DNA of 64,000 nt. Source: Luteimicrobium subarcticum (lineage in GTDB: Bacteria > Actinomycetota > Actinomycetes > Actinomycetales > Cellulomonadaceae). Below are positions 8,251 to 17,548 of the stretch, piece by piece. Both the position numbers and the translations under genes were made by a program. The notes under the pieces were generated by a model. That model made no database searches. It saw nothing but the letters and a program-made list of their open reading frames with translations, and was not told the origin of the DNA. The stretch spans positions 1 through 64,000 of the forward strand of contig NZ_PGTZ01000011.1 of NCBI RefSeq assembly GCF_002798015.1. The letters run 5' to 3'. Position 1 is the stretch's first letter; each line of letters opens with the position of its first letter.

Positions 8251-8694
8251 TCAGGACGTGACGGCGCGCGCGATCTGGACGTAGGCGTCCTCGTCGATCA
8301 GCTGCTCGTCCATCGCCCGCCCGACCTCACCGATCGTGTGCGACCCGGGTTCCTTGACCATCAGGGCGTCGTAGTCGTCCACGGGTGCGGGGCTCGGGTC
8401 GTAGGGCCACCGGGTCAGCTCGTCGATCATCCGGTCGCGGTCGATCTCGCCGGCCGCGTACCGCTGCGCGATCTCGTAGGGCGAGGCGCCGTGGAACTGC
8501 GGGTCCACGTCCTCGACCGAACCGGCGAGCTTGCTGATCGCGGCCTGCGACACAGCGAGCTCCCGGGCGAGCTCGACCTGCGTGACCTGCCCCGCCCGGA
8601 CCAGGCGGCGCACCGCCCGCGCGTAGTCGACCGGCGCCAGGTCGCGCCTGGCCCGCAGCACCCGCAGCTCGCGGATCTCGTCCATCGTGTCCAT
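8251..8694 (-). CDS. XRE-type helix-turn-helix antitoxin paired with the zeta-like kinase
   Basis: The 147-residue protein starts at ATG 8694 with GGAGGGAG upstream. A helix-turn-helix lies at about residues 38-58 (QVELARELAVSQAAISKLA). The C-terminal half is acidic, as expected of the toxin-binding part of an antitoxin, with the terminus YVQIARAVTS. Gene order (DNA-binding antitoxin first, kinase toxin second, same strand, short gap) is the usual layout of a type II module with autoregulation. Pairing is inferred from position and family. As the kinase is frameshifted, the antitoxin may now be an orphan. Confidence 0.75.
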   Translation of the reverse strand: MDTMDEIRELRVLRARRDLAPVDYARAVRRLVRAGQVTQVELARELAVSQAAISKLAGSVEDVDPQFHGASPYEIAQRYAAGEIDRDRMIDELTRWPYDPSPAPVDDYDALMVKEPGSHTIGEVGRAMDEQLIDEDAYVQIARAVTS

Positions 8695-8758
8695 GACTCT
8701 CCCTCCCTGGCCAACAACCGCAGGTTATACCCTGGGTGTTCGGGCGGCGAGCGGACCC

Positions 8759-10006
8759 TCAGGACATCTGCGGGCCCGTCACGGTCGGTGCGGCGACGGG
8801 CGGGGCGTGGTGCTCGTGCCCGCTGGCCGGGGTGGCGGTGTGGTGTCGCAGGTCGCGGGCGCGTTCGGTGAGCTGGTCGATGCGGTCGCTGAGGGTGCCC
8901 GGTCCCGCGGGTTCGGGTGCCGCGGCCGCCGGCGGCGCGGGTTCCGGGGTGTTGTCGGTGATGGTCATCTGGGCTTCGACGTCGGCGAGGCGGGCCCGGG
9001 CGTCGGTGAGGGCGCCGGCGTGCTTGAACGGCTGGTCGAGCTCGGTGGTGGCGCCGGTGATGGCCCGGGTGGTGCGGTCGCGTTCGTCGATCAGGGCGGC
9101 GAGGTCGGCGGGCAGCTTGGTCAGGTGGTTCTCGATCTGCCGGACGGCGCCGACCCCGGTCCCCTCGAGGTCGTCGAGCGGGATGGTCCAGGTCGTGCGC
9201 GGTGCGCCCGCGATCGACAGGACGAGCGCGGCGGACCGGCCCAGCGCGGCGCCGCGCGCGGCCGCCTCGATGGTGTGCCCGCCCGCTTCGGCCAGGGTCC
9301 CGAGGGGGACGTCGCCGTCGCGGCGCGCGGACAGGATCGTGGTCGCGCGGACCCGCACCCAGCGGGCGACCTGCGCGCCGGCATCAGCCCGGGACCGTGC
9401 CGGGGGTTGCCCGGCGACGCTCATCTCGAACGCGTCACCCGCGGTCGAGCGCGTGGCCGCGACGGCCTGTTCGAGGCGGGGGATGTCGCGGTCGGCGGCC
9501 GCGACCGTGACCCGCCCGGTCGTGATGGTGTGGGTCAGGGCGCCGCGGTTCTGGTGCCAGGCCCGTTCGAGGCGTTCGAGGCGTAGGACGTCGGCGGCGG
9601 CCTGCTCGCGCTCCATGACGAGCGGGTCGCCGGACGACAGGGCCTTGACCTCCCCGAACGACAGGGCGGTGTCACCGATGTCCTCGATCTCGCGCACGTC
9701 CAGCCGCCCGCGCATGATCTGCGCGATGAACTTAGCCTTGCGTTCGACGGTCTGCCACGAGTACGCGTCGAACGACCGCTCCACGACCCACCGGTAGATC
9801 TGCACCTCGGGGTTCTGGTTGCCCTGCCGCAGGATGCGCCCGTCGCGTTGCTGCAGGTCCGCGGGACGCCACGGGCAGTCCAGGTGGTGCAGCGCCACGG
9901 CCCGGTCCTGGATGTTCGTCCCCACGCCCATCTTCGCGGTCGACCCGATCAGCACCGCGACCTGCCCGGACCGGGCCGCGGCGAACAGGCGCCCCTTCTC
10001 GGCGTC
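8759..10006 (-). pseudogene. 3' fragment of a large SNF2-type helicase/methylase-like protein of mobile elements
   Basis: The frame encodes the last part of the helicase C-terminal domain: FDAEKGRLFAAARSGQ, GSTAKMGVGTNIQDRAVAL, then HHLDCPWRPADLQQRDGRIL, matching motifs IV-VI of SF2 helicases found in plasmid/ICE helicase-methylase proteins of over 1,500 residues. A long alpha-helical tail follows (to about residue 415) and ends in a Pro/Ala-rich stretch. Everything N-terminal is missing: family similarity stops at about 10,006 and the codons beyond belong to the region upstream of cmk. It is a 5'-truncated relic, and the break probably marks the edge of the integrated element. Confidence 0.75.
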
Positions 10007-10090
10007 GAACCGCGCAGACCGTCGGCACGTGCTGGGAGCACGGGTAGCCTGTCGGGCGGACATGATCCGCACCACCAGAACAGGACCACC

Positions 10091-10837
10091 GTGACCCTCG
10101 TCATCGCCATCGACGGCCCCTCCGGCTCCGGCAAGTCCAGTGTCGCGAAGGCCGTCGCCCGCGACCTGCACCTCGCCTACCTCGACACCGGCGCCATGTA
10201 CCGGGCCGCGACATGGTGGTGCCTGCACCAGGGCATCGACCTCACCCGTACCGACGACCCCGAGGTCGCGTCCGCCGTCACGGCGGCCGTGCTGGCCCTC
10301 CCGCTCGTCATGGGCGTCGACCCGGCCGCACCGGCCGTGCACGTCGACGGCATCGACGTCGGCGCGGACATCCGCACCGACCGTATCTCCGCGGCCGTGT
10401 CCGCCGTCGCGACCAACCTCGACGTCCGCGCCGAGCTGCGCCGCCTCCAGCGCGCCGCCATCGACGCCGAGCGTGAGGGCGGCTCGTTCTCCGGCGGTGC
10501 CGGGATCGTCGCCGAGGGCCGCGACATCACCACGGTCGTCGCCCCCGACGCCGACGCGCGCGTCCTGCTCACCGCGTCCGAGGAGGCCCGCCTCGCCCGC
10601 CGCGCCACCGAGCTCCACGGCGACGCCGGCGCCGCCGCCGTCGAGGCGACCCGCGACCTCGTCGTGCGCCGCGACGCCGACGACTCCACCGTCTCGACCT
10701 TCCACGTCGCCGCCGACGGCGTCGTCACCGTCGACTCGTCCGACCTGGACCTCGACCAGACCGTCGAGGCCGTCCTCACCGTGATCGCCGACGCCACCCG
10801 CCCCACGGTGCAGCCCACCGCGCAGCCCGGCGCGTGA
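10091..10837 (+). CDS. cmk: Cytidylate kinase
   Basis: Cytidylate kinase phosphorylates CMP and dCMP with ATP in pyrimidine salvage and after RNA turnover. GTG 10091 is chosen because the P-loop GPSGSGKSS then falls at residues 9-17, as in the family; sequence further upstream is not family-like. [10 protein letters not shown] follows, and the CMP-binding insert and EGRDITTVV segment are present. Length is 248 residues, slightly longer than usual. Its stop overlaps the next start (GTGA). A TAGCCT hexamer at 10,044 could be the -10 box. Genes usually upstream of cmk in actinomycetes are replaced here by a mobile-element fragment. Confidence 0.95.
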   Translation: MTLVIAIDGPSGSGKSSVAKAVARDLHLAYLDTGAMYRAATWWCLHQGIDLTRTDDPEVASAVTAAVLALPLVMGVDPAAPAVHVDGIDVGADIRTDRISAAVSAVATNLDVRAELRRLQRAAIDAEREGGSFSGGAGIVAEGRDITTVVAPDADARVLLTASEEARLARRATELHGDAGAAAVEATRDLVVRRDADDSTVSTFHVAADGVVTVDSSDLDLDQTVEAVLTVIADATRPTVQPTAQPGA

Positions 10838-11511
10838 CCGAGGCCCGCCGCACGCCCGACCTGCCGTCGCCCCGCGGCCCCCGCTGGTCGCGGCAGGTCG
10901 GGCGCGCCCTCGCCCGCGGCCTGTGGGCGACCCGTGTCGTCGGCGCCGAGCACCTGCCCACCGACGGTCCCGTCATCGTCGCCGGCAACCACACCGGGGT
11001 CGTCGACGGGCCCGTCCTGCTCGGCATCACGCCGCGCCCCCTGCACATCCTCGTCAAGGACGAGATGTTCACCGGTCCCGTCGGGTGGGTGCTGCGCCAC
11101 GCCGGACAGGTCCCCGTCGACCGCGGCACAGGACGCGCCGCCCTGACGACCGCCCTCGGGCTGCTGCGCCGCGGCGACGCCGTCGGGATCTTCCCCGAGG
11201 GCACGCGCGGCACCGGTTCCGTCGACGCCACCCGCGGCGGCCTCGCGTGGCTCGCCCTCGAGTCCGGGGCACCCGTCGTGCCCACCGCGATCCTCGGCAC
11301 CCGTCCCACCGGGCGCGGCAAGAACCACGTCCCCGCACCCCGGGCCCGCCTGCACGTCGAGTACGGCGCCCCTGTCACCGTCGCGCGCACCCCCGGGGTC
11401 AGCGGACGGCAGGCGCTCGCGGACGCCGCCGCGGCACTGCACGACGCCCTCGCGGCGCACGTCGCGGCCGTCGCCCGGTCGGCCGCGGACGGGCGGACGA
11501 CCGGCTCCTGA
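10834..11511 (+). CDS. 1-acyl-glycerol-3-phosphate acyltransferase-like protein (PlsC family)
   Basis: The 225-residue protein has the two signature motifs of glycerolipid acyltransferases: NHTGVVD (His53-Asp58, the HX4D catalytic pair) and FPEGTR (120-125, phosphate binding). Such enzymes move an acyl chain onto lysophosphatidic acid at the inner face of the membrane. A hydrophobic stretch around residues 22-36 could hold it at the membrane. It starts inside the cmk stop (GTGA), so it is translationally coupled to cmk, and der follows about 100 bases later. The exact acyl acceptor cannot be told from the sequence. Confidence 0.88.
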   Translation: MTEARRTPDLPSPRGPRWSRQVGRALARGLWATRVVGAEHLPTDGPVIVAGNHTGVVDGPVLLGITPRPLHILVKDEMFTGPVGWVLRHAGQVPVDRGTGRAALTTALGLLRRGDAVGIFPEGTRGTGSVDATRGGLAWLALESGAPVVPTAILGTRPTGRGKNHVPAPRARLHVEYGAPVTVARTPGVSGRQALADAAAALHDALAAHVAAVARSAADGRTTGS

Positions 11512-11612
11512 CGCCCGCGACACCCGCCCGCACCCACCCCCTGGCGGCGGTCCCGGCGCCCGTCTCGGTCGTCGTGTCGTGGGAAGGCGCCCGGACCTGG
11601 GAGAATCGAGGC

Positions 11613-13175
11613 ATGACCACCCCCGACGACTTCGGCTCCTCGACCGCGTCCGAGCAGGACGACGTCCCCGTCGCCCCCTCGCCCGATGACGCTGCCGTGC
11701 CTGCTGAGCCTGCCGTGCCTGCTGAGCCCGCCGACGCGGAGCAGGACGAGGTCCGGGAGCGGGCCCTGCGCGCGGGGCTGCGCGAGTACGAGCTCGACGA
11801 CGAGGACATCGCGCTCCTCGGCACGGGCGACCTCGACCTCGACGAGGGCGGCGCTCCCGAGGTGCTGCCCGTCCTCGCGATCGTGGGACGCCCCAACGTC
11901 GGCAAGTCGACGCTGGTGAACCGCATCCTCGGCCGCCGCGAGGCCGTCGTCGAGGACGTGCCCGGTGTCACGCGTGACCGCGTGTCGTACCCGGGGGAGT
12001 GGGCCGGGCGGCGCTTCACGCTCGTCGACACGGGCGGCTGGGAGGTCGACGTCGCCGGGATCGACGCGCGCGTCGCCGAGCAGGCCGAGGTCGCGATCGA
12101 GCTCGCCGACGCCGTCGTGTTCGTCGTGGACGCCACCGTCGGTGCGACGTCCACCGACGAGGACGTCGTGCGCCTGCTGCGCAAGTCGAAGAAGCCGGTC
12201 GTGCTGTGCGCCAACAAGGTCGACGGTCCCCGCGCGGAGGCCGACGCCGCCGCCCTGTGGAACCTCGGCCTCGGTGAGCCGTACCCCGTCTCCGCGCTGC
12301 ACGGCCGCGGCACCGGCGACCTGCTCGACGCCGCGATGGACGCCCTGCCGACCGAGTCCGCGCACGGGGTCCCGCTGCCGCAGGGCCCGCGCCGCGTCGC
12401 GCTCGTCGGTCGCCCCAACGTCGGCAAGTCGTCCCTGCTGAACAAGGTTGCGGGCTCCGAGCGCGTCGTCGTGCACGAGACCGCGGGCACCACCCGCGAC
12501 CCGGTCGACGAGCTCGTCATGCTCAAGGGCGTCCCGTGGTGGTTCGTCGACACCGCCGGCATCCGCCGCCGCGTGCACCAGACCAAGGGCGCGGACTTCT
12601 ACGCGTCGCTGCGCACCCAGGCCGCGATCGAGAAGGCGGAGGTCGCCGTCGTGCTCCTCGACGCGTCCTCGACCCTCACCGAGCAGGACACCCGCGTCAT
12701 CACGCAGGTCGTCGACTCCGGGCGCGCCCTCGTCCTCGCGTACAACAAGTGGGACCTCATGGACGACGACCGTCGCCAGTACCTCGAGCGCGAGATCGAG
12801 CGTGACCTCGTCCAGGTGCAGTGGGCCCGCCGCGTCAACATCTCCGCGAAGACCGGCTGGCACGCGGAGCGCCTCGTCCCCGCCCTCGAGACCGCGCTCG
12901 AGTCCTGGGACACCCGCATCCCGACGGGACGCCTCAACGCGTTCCTCGGCGAGCTCGTGGCCGCCCACCCGCACCCGCTGCGCGGCGGCAAGCAGCCCCG
13001 CATCCTGTTCGCCACCCAGGCGTCCACGCGTCCGCCGCGGTTCGTGATCTTCGCGACCGGGTTCCTCGAGGCCGGGTACCGGCGCTTCATCGAGCGTCGC
13101 CTGCGCGAGACGTTCGGGTTCGAGGGGTCGCCCATCTCGATCTCCGTGCGCGTCCGGGAGAAGCGCAAGCGCTGA
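11613..13175 (+). CDS. der: Ribosome biogenesis GTPase Der (EngA)
   Basis: Der has two tandem GTPase domains and assists 50S subunit maturation. The first domain shows GRPNVGKST (92-100), DTGGW and NKVD. The second shows GRPNVGKSS (about 266-274), DTAGI and NKWD. The C-terminal KH-like domain ends in the basic [12 protein letters not shown] 11613 is chosen because a GAGG ribosome site precedes it. The 520-residue product carries an 85-residue acidic N-terminal extension with a VPAEPA repeat, common in actinomycete Der proteins and absent from E. coli Der. It is the third gene after cmk and the acyltransferase, and a strong hairpin follows. Confidence 0.96.
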   Translation: MTTPDDFGSSTASEQDDVPVAPSPDDAAVPAEPAVPAEPADAEQDEVRERALRAGLREYELDDEDIALLGTGDLDLDEGGAPEVLPVLAIVGRPNVGKSTLVNRILGRREAVVEDVPGVTRDRVSYPGEWAGRRFTLVDTGGWEVDVAGIDARVAEQAEVAIELADAVVFVVDATVGATSTDEDVVRLLRKSKKPVVLCANKVDGPRAEADAAALWNLGLGEPYPVSALHGRGTGDLLDAAMDALPTESAHGVPLPQGPRRVALVGRPNVGKSSLLNKVAGSERVVVHETAGTTRDPVDELVMLKGVPWWFVDTAGIRRRVHQTKGADFYASLRTQAAIEKAEVAVVLLDASSTLTEQDTRVITQVVDSGRALVLAYNKWDLMDDDRRQYLEREIERDLVQVQWARRVNISAKTGWHAERLVPALETALESWDTRIPTGRLNAFLGELVAAHPHPLRGGKQPRILFATQASTRPPRFVIFATGFLEAGYRRFIERRLRETFGFEGSPISISVRVREKRKR

Positions 13176-13182
13176 CCACGCT

Positions 13183-13227
13183 GACGGGGCGGGGGAGCAG
13201 GCACCGAGCCTGCGCCCCCGCCCCGTC
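13183..13227. terminator. Strong bidirectional hairpin after der
   Basis: A perfect 20-bp GC-rich stem (13183-13202 with 13208-13227) with a five-base loop begins eight bases past the der stop. The gene beyond is convergent, so the hairpin may serve both directions. Confidence 0.8.
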
Positions 13228-13313
13228 CGTCTGTCCTGCCCAGCACGCTCGCCGCCGCCCGCCGCCGACCGTGCGCCAGTACTCGCAGAGTGCTCAGAGG
13301 GCCCCAGGAGCCG

Positions 13314-14603
13314 TCAGGACGTCGGGATACGGCCTCGCAGGTCGTCCGGACCCGTCACCGACCCCGCGGCCCCCAGATCGCGCAGCAGCGCCCGTGCGGC
13401 GTCCGTGGAGTCCCACACGTTCCACAGCAGGACCCCGCGCAACCCGCCCTCCGGGCCGGAGTCCGCCGTCCCCACGTAGTACACGACCCCCGTCTCGCCC
13501 TCCGCGCCCGGGGCCCAGTCCTCCACCACGTCGAGCGACGCGTCCAGGTCGCCCACCGCCTCGTACCCCAGGTCGAACAGGTCCGACCAGAAGAACGGCG
13601 TGTGCTCGTACGGCTCCAGGTCCTCCCCGCGCGCCGCGTGCGCCATGTTCCGGCCCGCCGCCCGACCCGACACCTGCGCATGGTCGGCGTGCTCCACCCG
13701 GCGCCGCCCCAGCAGCGTGTCCGGGTACGACGCCACGTCCCCGGCCGCCAGCACCGCCGGGTCCGCCGTCCGCAGGTCGGCGCCCACCACCACGCCACCG
13801 TCGTCCTCCGACACGTCCAGGCCCGCCGCCACCGCCAGCTCCACGTTCGGCTCGATCCCCAGACCGAGCACCACCACGTCCGCCGCCAGGGTCACCGGGT
13901 CACCCGCGACCGTCACGTGCACCACCACCGGGTCCGCCCCCGTGTGCTCCAGACGCTGCGCCCGCGCCCGCGTCACCACCTCGACGCCGTGCTCCTCGAA
14001 CGTCGCCTCGATGCGCCGCGCCAACGTCGGCGAGTACGTCGCCGCGCCCACCACCTCCGCCGGGGTCAGGTACGTGACCTTCGCCCCCACCATGGCCAGA
14101 CCCGCCGCCAGCTCCGTCCCCACGAAACCGCCACCCACCACGACCGCCCGCCGCGGCGTCCCGTTCCCCGTCGGCTCCACCAACGACCGCAGCCGGTGGT
14201 AGTCACCCATCGTGCGGAAGTACACGACGTGCGCCCCCGGCACCGACCCCAGCTCCCGCGGCCGGCCCCCCGTCGCGAGCAGCAGCGCCCGGTACCCGTA
14301 CACGTCGTCGTCGTTCGCCACGACCGTCCGCGCCTCCCGGTCCACCGACGTCACCCGGGTCGAGGTGCGCACGTCCACCCCCGGGACGTCCGCCGTCCCC
14401 AGGAACACGTCCTCCGGGTCCCGCGGGTCGTCCTCACCACCCCGCCACAGGTCCTTCGACAACGGAGGACGCTCGTACGGGGCGTCCACGTCCTCGCCCA
14501 GCACCACGACCGACCCGTCCGGGTCGACCTCCCGGATCCCGCGGACCGCGGCGTCCGCCGCCATCCCGCCACCGACGATCACGTAGTCGTAGTCGAACCG
14601 CAC
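13314..14603 (-). CDS. FAD-dependent pyridine-nucleotide oxidoreductase (AIF/ferredoxin-reductase type)
   Basis: The 429-residue protein has an N-terminal FAD-binding motif (VIVGGGMAA, residues 8-16), the PLSKDL segment of ferredoxin-reductase/AIF-like enzymes, a second dinucleotide motif for NAD(P)H (VVVGGGFVGTELA, about 153-165) and the FAD-contacting AAGDVASY near residue 300. The C-terminal domain has FFWSDLFD, as in reductases that feed ferredoxin or act like apoptosis-inducing factor. The electron acceptor cannot be identified. No redox-active CxxC is seen. It faces der across a terminator and is divergent from a lipoprotein gene 141 bases away. Confidence 0.88.
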   Translation of the reverse strand: MRFDYDYVIVGGGMAADAAVRGIREVDPDGSVVVLGEDVDAPYERPPLSKDLWRGGEDDPRDPEDVFLGTADVPGVDVRTSTRVTSVDREARTVVANDDDVYGYRALLLATGGRPRELGSVPGAHVVYFRTMGDYHRLRSLVEPTGNGTPRRAVVVGGGFVGTELAAGLAMVGAKVTYLTPAEVVGAATYSPTLARRIEATFEEHGVEVVTRARAQRLEHTGADPVVVHVTVAGDPVTLAADVVVLGLGIEPNVELAVAAGLDVSEDDGGVVVGADLRTADPAVLAAGDVASYPDTLLGRRRVEHADHAQVSGRAAGRNMAHAARGEDLEPYEHTPFFWSDLFDLGYEAVGDLDASLDVVEDWAPGAEGETGVVYYVGTADSGPEGGLRGVLLWNVWDSTDAARALLRDLGAAGSVTGPDDLRGRIPTS

Positions 14604-14744
14604 CGCAGCCTCCTCGCACGCACCAACCGGACCCCCACCACGCTAGGCGCGCCACCCCGCCCCCGCGCGGCCCGGACGCTGGACCACACCGCCCAGCCAG
14701 TACCCTGTCGACGTCGCCCACCCGAGAACCAGGAGACCCACCGC

Positions 14745-15572
14745 ATGACGCGCCACCCGCGCACCCTCCCGGCACGAGCGACCATCGCCCTCGCCGGCGC
14801 AGCGCTCACCCTCACGCTCACCCTGACCGCGTGCAGCGGCACCGACACCACCCCCACCGGTGACCCCGCCGGCACCACCGCCGGCACAGCCCACGCCGCG
14901 ACCCCCACCGCCACCACGCCACCCGACCCCCAGGCGTTCACCACGGCGCTCGCGGACACCGTCGCCCGCCAGACCTCCGTGCGCGTCACCGGCCCCATGG
15001 TCCAACGCGGGCAAGACCTCACCGTCCGCGCCGACCTCACCGGGCTCGGCGACCCCGACCTCGTCGCCGCCGTCACCCCCGCAGGCACCGAAGCGAGCCA
15101 CGTCGTCGTCAAGGACGGCACCTTCTACCTCGACATCGGCTCCCACGTGAACCACCGCTACCTCATCGTCAAACCCGGAAAGGCGTCCAGCCCCCTGGGG
15201 GAGGGATACGGCGGGTTCGTCGACCAGATCGACCCCGCCACCCTCACCGCGGCGCTCGCGGACTCCGCCACCGACCTCGCGCCGTCCGCGACGCCGACGA
15301 CGCTCGGGGGACGCCCCGTCACCGCGTGGACGCTGACCGTGACCCGCGCCGGGATGAAGAAGATCCTCACCGCCCAGGTCGGCGCCGCGTCGCTGCCGAT
15401 GCTGCCCACGACCTTCGACGTCGACGTCCTCGTGGGGGACGACGGCCTGCCCGCCCGGATCCGCTGGGACGTCAAGGGCGCCAGGAACGTCTTCACGTAC
15501 TCCCGCTGGGGCGCGAAGGTCTCGGTCGAGGTCCCGGCCGGAGCGCTCGACGAGCACGTCCTGTACCCCTGA
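14745..15572 (+). CDS. Lipoprotein of the LppX/LprG-like fold class
   Basis: ATG 14745 has AGGAG upstream and opens a signal peptide ending in a lipobox (TLTAC, Cys28), followed by a Thr/Pro-rich linker. The 275-residue product then shows alternating strands (TSVRVTGPMV, LTVRADLTG, SHVVVKDGTFYLD) and a 'FDVDVLVGDDGLPARIRWD' segment. This is the pattern of actinomycete lipoproteins with a LolA/LppX-like half-barrel that binds lipids. Family placement is by pattern, and the ligand is unknown. A TACCCT hexamer about 45 bases upstream could be the -10 box. Confidence 0.75.
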   Translation: MTRHPRTLPARATIALAGAALTLTLTLTACSGTDTTPTGDPAGTTAGTAHAATPTATTPPDPQAFTTALADTVARQTSVRVTGPMVQRGQDLTVRADLTGLGDPDLVAAVTPAGTEASHVVVKDGTFYLDIGSHVNHRYLIVKPGKASSPLGEGYGGFVDQIDPATLTAALADSATDLAPSATPTTLGGRPVTAWTLTVTRAGMKKILTAQVGAASLPMLPTTFDVDVLVGDDGLPARIRWDVKGARNVFTYSRWGAKVSVEVPAGALDEHVLYP

Positions 15573-15618
15573 TCCCGGGGGCACCGGACGCTGCCCGTCG
15601 CAGGCTCGTCACGTCACA

Positions 15619-15640
15619 GCGTGCGGGATCACGATCGGGC
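15619..15640 (+). promoter_or_regulatory. Conserved element upstream of the first tandem membrane-protein gene
   Basis: This 22-base element recurs upstream of the next paralogue (16641-16662) with 19 of 22 bases identical (shared GCGTGCG and TCACGATCGGGC). It ends 45 bases before this gene's start and 56 before the other, so it is either a shared operator/promoter or a trace of gene duplication. Confidence 0.4.
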
Positions 15641-15684
15641 CTCGGCGCTGGTCATGTGGGCCACGCGCACACCACGCTGAGCAC

Positions 15685-16467
15685 GTGGACACACCGCACC
15701 CCGGTAGCCGGACGTCTCGTCGGCACCCGGAAGCCCCCGGAGACACACCGACGAGCGAGCGCCGGCTCCCGCGGTACCCCACGACGACCCCGCTCGCACT
15801 GGCGACGTCGGCACCCGCCCGCCAACGGATCGCCATCACGTGCGTCGTCCTCGGACCGCTGCTCCTGGCCTGCGCCCTCGGCTTCATGACCTTGGGGGGA
15901 GGGATCGGGGTGCTCGGACCGTCCGACCCGGAGACCGCGAGCGTCGGGTTCACACGGGGCGACGACGGCACGGTCCGAGTCGTCGTCGCGCGGGCGGACC
16001 AATGCCAGGCCACCCGACTCCAGCTCTACGGCGCGCCGACCGCGCAACGGCCGACCTGGGAGGCCGTCCGGACACCCACCGCCCCGCCGACGTGGGACGG
16101 CGACCTCGCCCTCGGCCAGGCACCGCCGGGATGGACGGTCATCCGGTCCACGGCGCGCTCGCCCGACCGTGCCACGCAGGTCGTCCTGGCGAACGACTGC
16201 TATGGCAGCCCCCAGGACGTTCCGACCCCGACGAGCCTCCAGGAAGAGCAGGTCGTGGCGTACGAGGACGTCCCGGCAGAGCCTGAGAAGCAGTTCCTCG
16301 CGCAGGGGACCGGCGGGTTCTCGCCGTGCGGCGACGCCTGGTTCGTGTCCGCCCTGCGTTCCGCCAAGATCGCCGCCGCTACCGGGGCGGCCGGCGTCAC
16401 GGTCCTCGCGCTCGGTCTCGCGCTCCGGCCGGGGAGAGGACGCGACGCGACCATGGCGCGCCGCTGA
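15685..16467 (+). CDS. Membrane-anchored protein, first of three tandem paralogues
   Basis: The 260-residue protein (GTG start) has a long polar N-terminus, a transmembrane helix at about residues 49-72, an extracytoplasmic domain, and a second hydrophobic segment near residues 228-247 before a basic end. The domain contains LALGQAPPGWTV, ANDCYG and GTGGFSPCG, all repeated in the next gene. Two conserved cysteines may pair. It lacks the C-terminal DUF2510 motif seen in its two neighbours. No function is known. Confidence 0.7.
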   Translation: MDTPHPGSRTSRRHPEAPGDTPTSERRLPRYPTTTPLALATSAPARQRIAITCVVLGPLLLACALGFMTLGGGIGVLGPSDPETASVGFTRGDDGTVRVVVARADQCQATRLQLYGAPTAQRPTWEAVRTPTAPPTWDGDLALGQAPPGWTVIRSTARSPDRATQVVLANDCYGSPQDVPTPTSLQEEQVVAYEDVPAEPEKQFLAQGTGGFSPCGDAWFVSALRSAKIAAATGAAGVTVLALGLALRPGRGRDATMARR

Positions 16468-16469
16468 GC

Positions 16470-16512
16470 GCGACGACGGACGACGACCGACGACCGACGA
16501 CCAACGACGGCG
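16470..16512. repeat. Short ACGACCG-type tandem repeats
   Basis: About six imperfect copies of a seven-base unit (CGACGAC / CGACCGA) follow the stop of the first paralogue. The 250-base gap to the next gene otherwise holds only a short repeated motif and a conserved upstream element. Confidence 0.5.
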
Positions 16513-16532
16513 CTCGCAGACAGTGAAAATAC

Positions 16533-16545
16533 TGTGCCAAGCGCG
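16533..16545 (+). repeat. Copy 1 of the TGTGCCAAGCGCG repeat
   Basis: TGTGCCAAGCGCG recurs at 18196-18208 in a similar context (both followed by A/C-rich sequence and a GGGGGA-type run). The two copies flank the second and third paralogues and may be duplication endpoints. Confidence 0.4.
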
Positions 16546-16640
16546 CAAGACACCCGCGACACCGACCCGAGAAGACCAGCCCCGACGGGGGAGGGGCATC
16601 GAGCCGGCAGGCATCGCGTCACGGGTGCGTCACGCCGGAG

Positions 16641-16662
16641 GCGTGCGACGTCACGATCGGGC
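16641..16662 (+). promoter_or_regulatory. Conserved element upstream of the second paralogue
   Basis: This is the second copy of the 22-base element at 15619-15640, with three adjacent mismatches in the middle. It ends 56 bases before the GTG start of the second paralogue. Confidence 0.4.
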
Positions 16663-16717
16663 GGCGGAGTCGACCCCTCCGGGTCGAAGCCTGTGCGGCG
16701 TCCGCCACACTCACGGC

Positions 16718-17548
16718 GTGAGCGCTCCTGAGAGCAGTGCCCCCCGCACGTCCGGTACGAACGTTCCGCACGCGCGCCCCGTCGACGTCGGACCGCGGGC
16801 GCCGGCACGTCGCAAGCAGGTCGTCCGGATCGGCAGCCTGGTCTGCGGCATCGCTGCGAGCCTGTTCGCCGCCGGATGCCTGACGCTCGGGCAGGGGTTC
16901 GCGGCCTTCGTGCCCTCGGACCCTGCGACGGCGTCGGCAGGCTTCGCCCGCGGCGCGGACGGCGGCGTCCGGGTGCTCGTTGCGCCGGCCGACGAACGCG
17001 AGACGACCGTCATCGAGCTCTTCGCCACCGGCGAGTCCGCACGGCCGTTCTGGACGGCGACACGGACCGCTGAGGCGCGGACGACGTGGCCCTCCGATCT
17101 CCGGCTGGGGCAGGCGCCGCCCGGGTGGACGGTCACGACCACAGGGAAGCGGTCGCCGGCGACGGCGCGGGCCCTGCTCCTCTCGAACGGGTGCTTCGGC
17201 GGCGTGCAGGAGATCCCGTCCGTGACGCGGCTCGGAGCGGACGACGTCGTCGCGTACGCGGACGAGCCGGCGCTGACGCGCGAGGAGTTCCTCGCCCACG
17301 GCACCGGCGGGTACACGCCGTGCGGCGACGACGAGCGGACCGGACGGTGGGCCGTGGTCGCCCTGGTGACCGGCGGGGTCGGGGGCGCGCTTCTCGTCGT
17401 CGCCCTGGTGCTACGGGTACGGCGTCCGGTGCGCACCGGGCCACCGGGCTGGTACCCGGACCCGGCCGGCGGGCCCGACCTGCGGTGGTGGGACGGTGCG
17501 GTGTGGTCCTTGGCGACACTGCCCCGCCGCTCCCGGCGGACGTCGTGA
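16718..17548 (+). CDS. DUF2510 membrane protein, second tandem paralogue
   Basis: The start is GTG 16718, where family similarity begins. The 276-residue protein has a transmembrane helix at about residues 39-61, the same extracytoplasmic domain as its neighbour (LRLGQAPPGWTV, SNGCFGG, GTGGYTPCG), a second helix at about 213-233, and a C-terminal DUF2510 motif (GWYPDPAGGPDLRWWDG). DUF2510 is a short Trp-rich motif on many actinomycete membrane proteins; its partner is unknown. Its stop overlaps a GTG (GTGA at 17545), suggesting coupled translation with the next paralogue. Confidence 0.75.
   Translation: MSAPESSAPRTSGTNVPHARPVDVGPRAPARRKQVVRIGSLVCGIAASLFAAGCLTLGQGFAAFVPSDPATASAGFARGADGGVRVLVAPADERETTVIELFATGESARPFWTATRTAEARTTWPSDLRLGQAPPGWTVTTTGKRSPATARALLLSNGCFGGVQEIPSVTRLGADDVVAYADEPALTREEFLAHGTGGYTPCGDDERTGRWAVVALVTGGVGGALLVVALVLRVRRPVRTGPPGWYPDPAGGPDLRWWDGAVWSLATLPRRSRRTS

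Noticed and set aside
10776..12974. Very long antisense frame (over 700 codons) opposite the acyltransferase and der
   Set aside because: It is a composition artefact of GC-rich coding DNA; the sense strand has complete motifs for both proteins.
16470..16512. Possible CRISPR-like or regulatory array in the ACGACCG repeats
   Set aside because: The units are seven bases, imperfect and without spacers; this is a simple sequence repeat.
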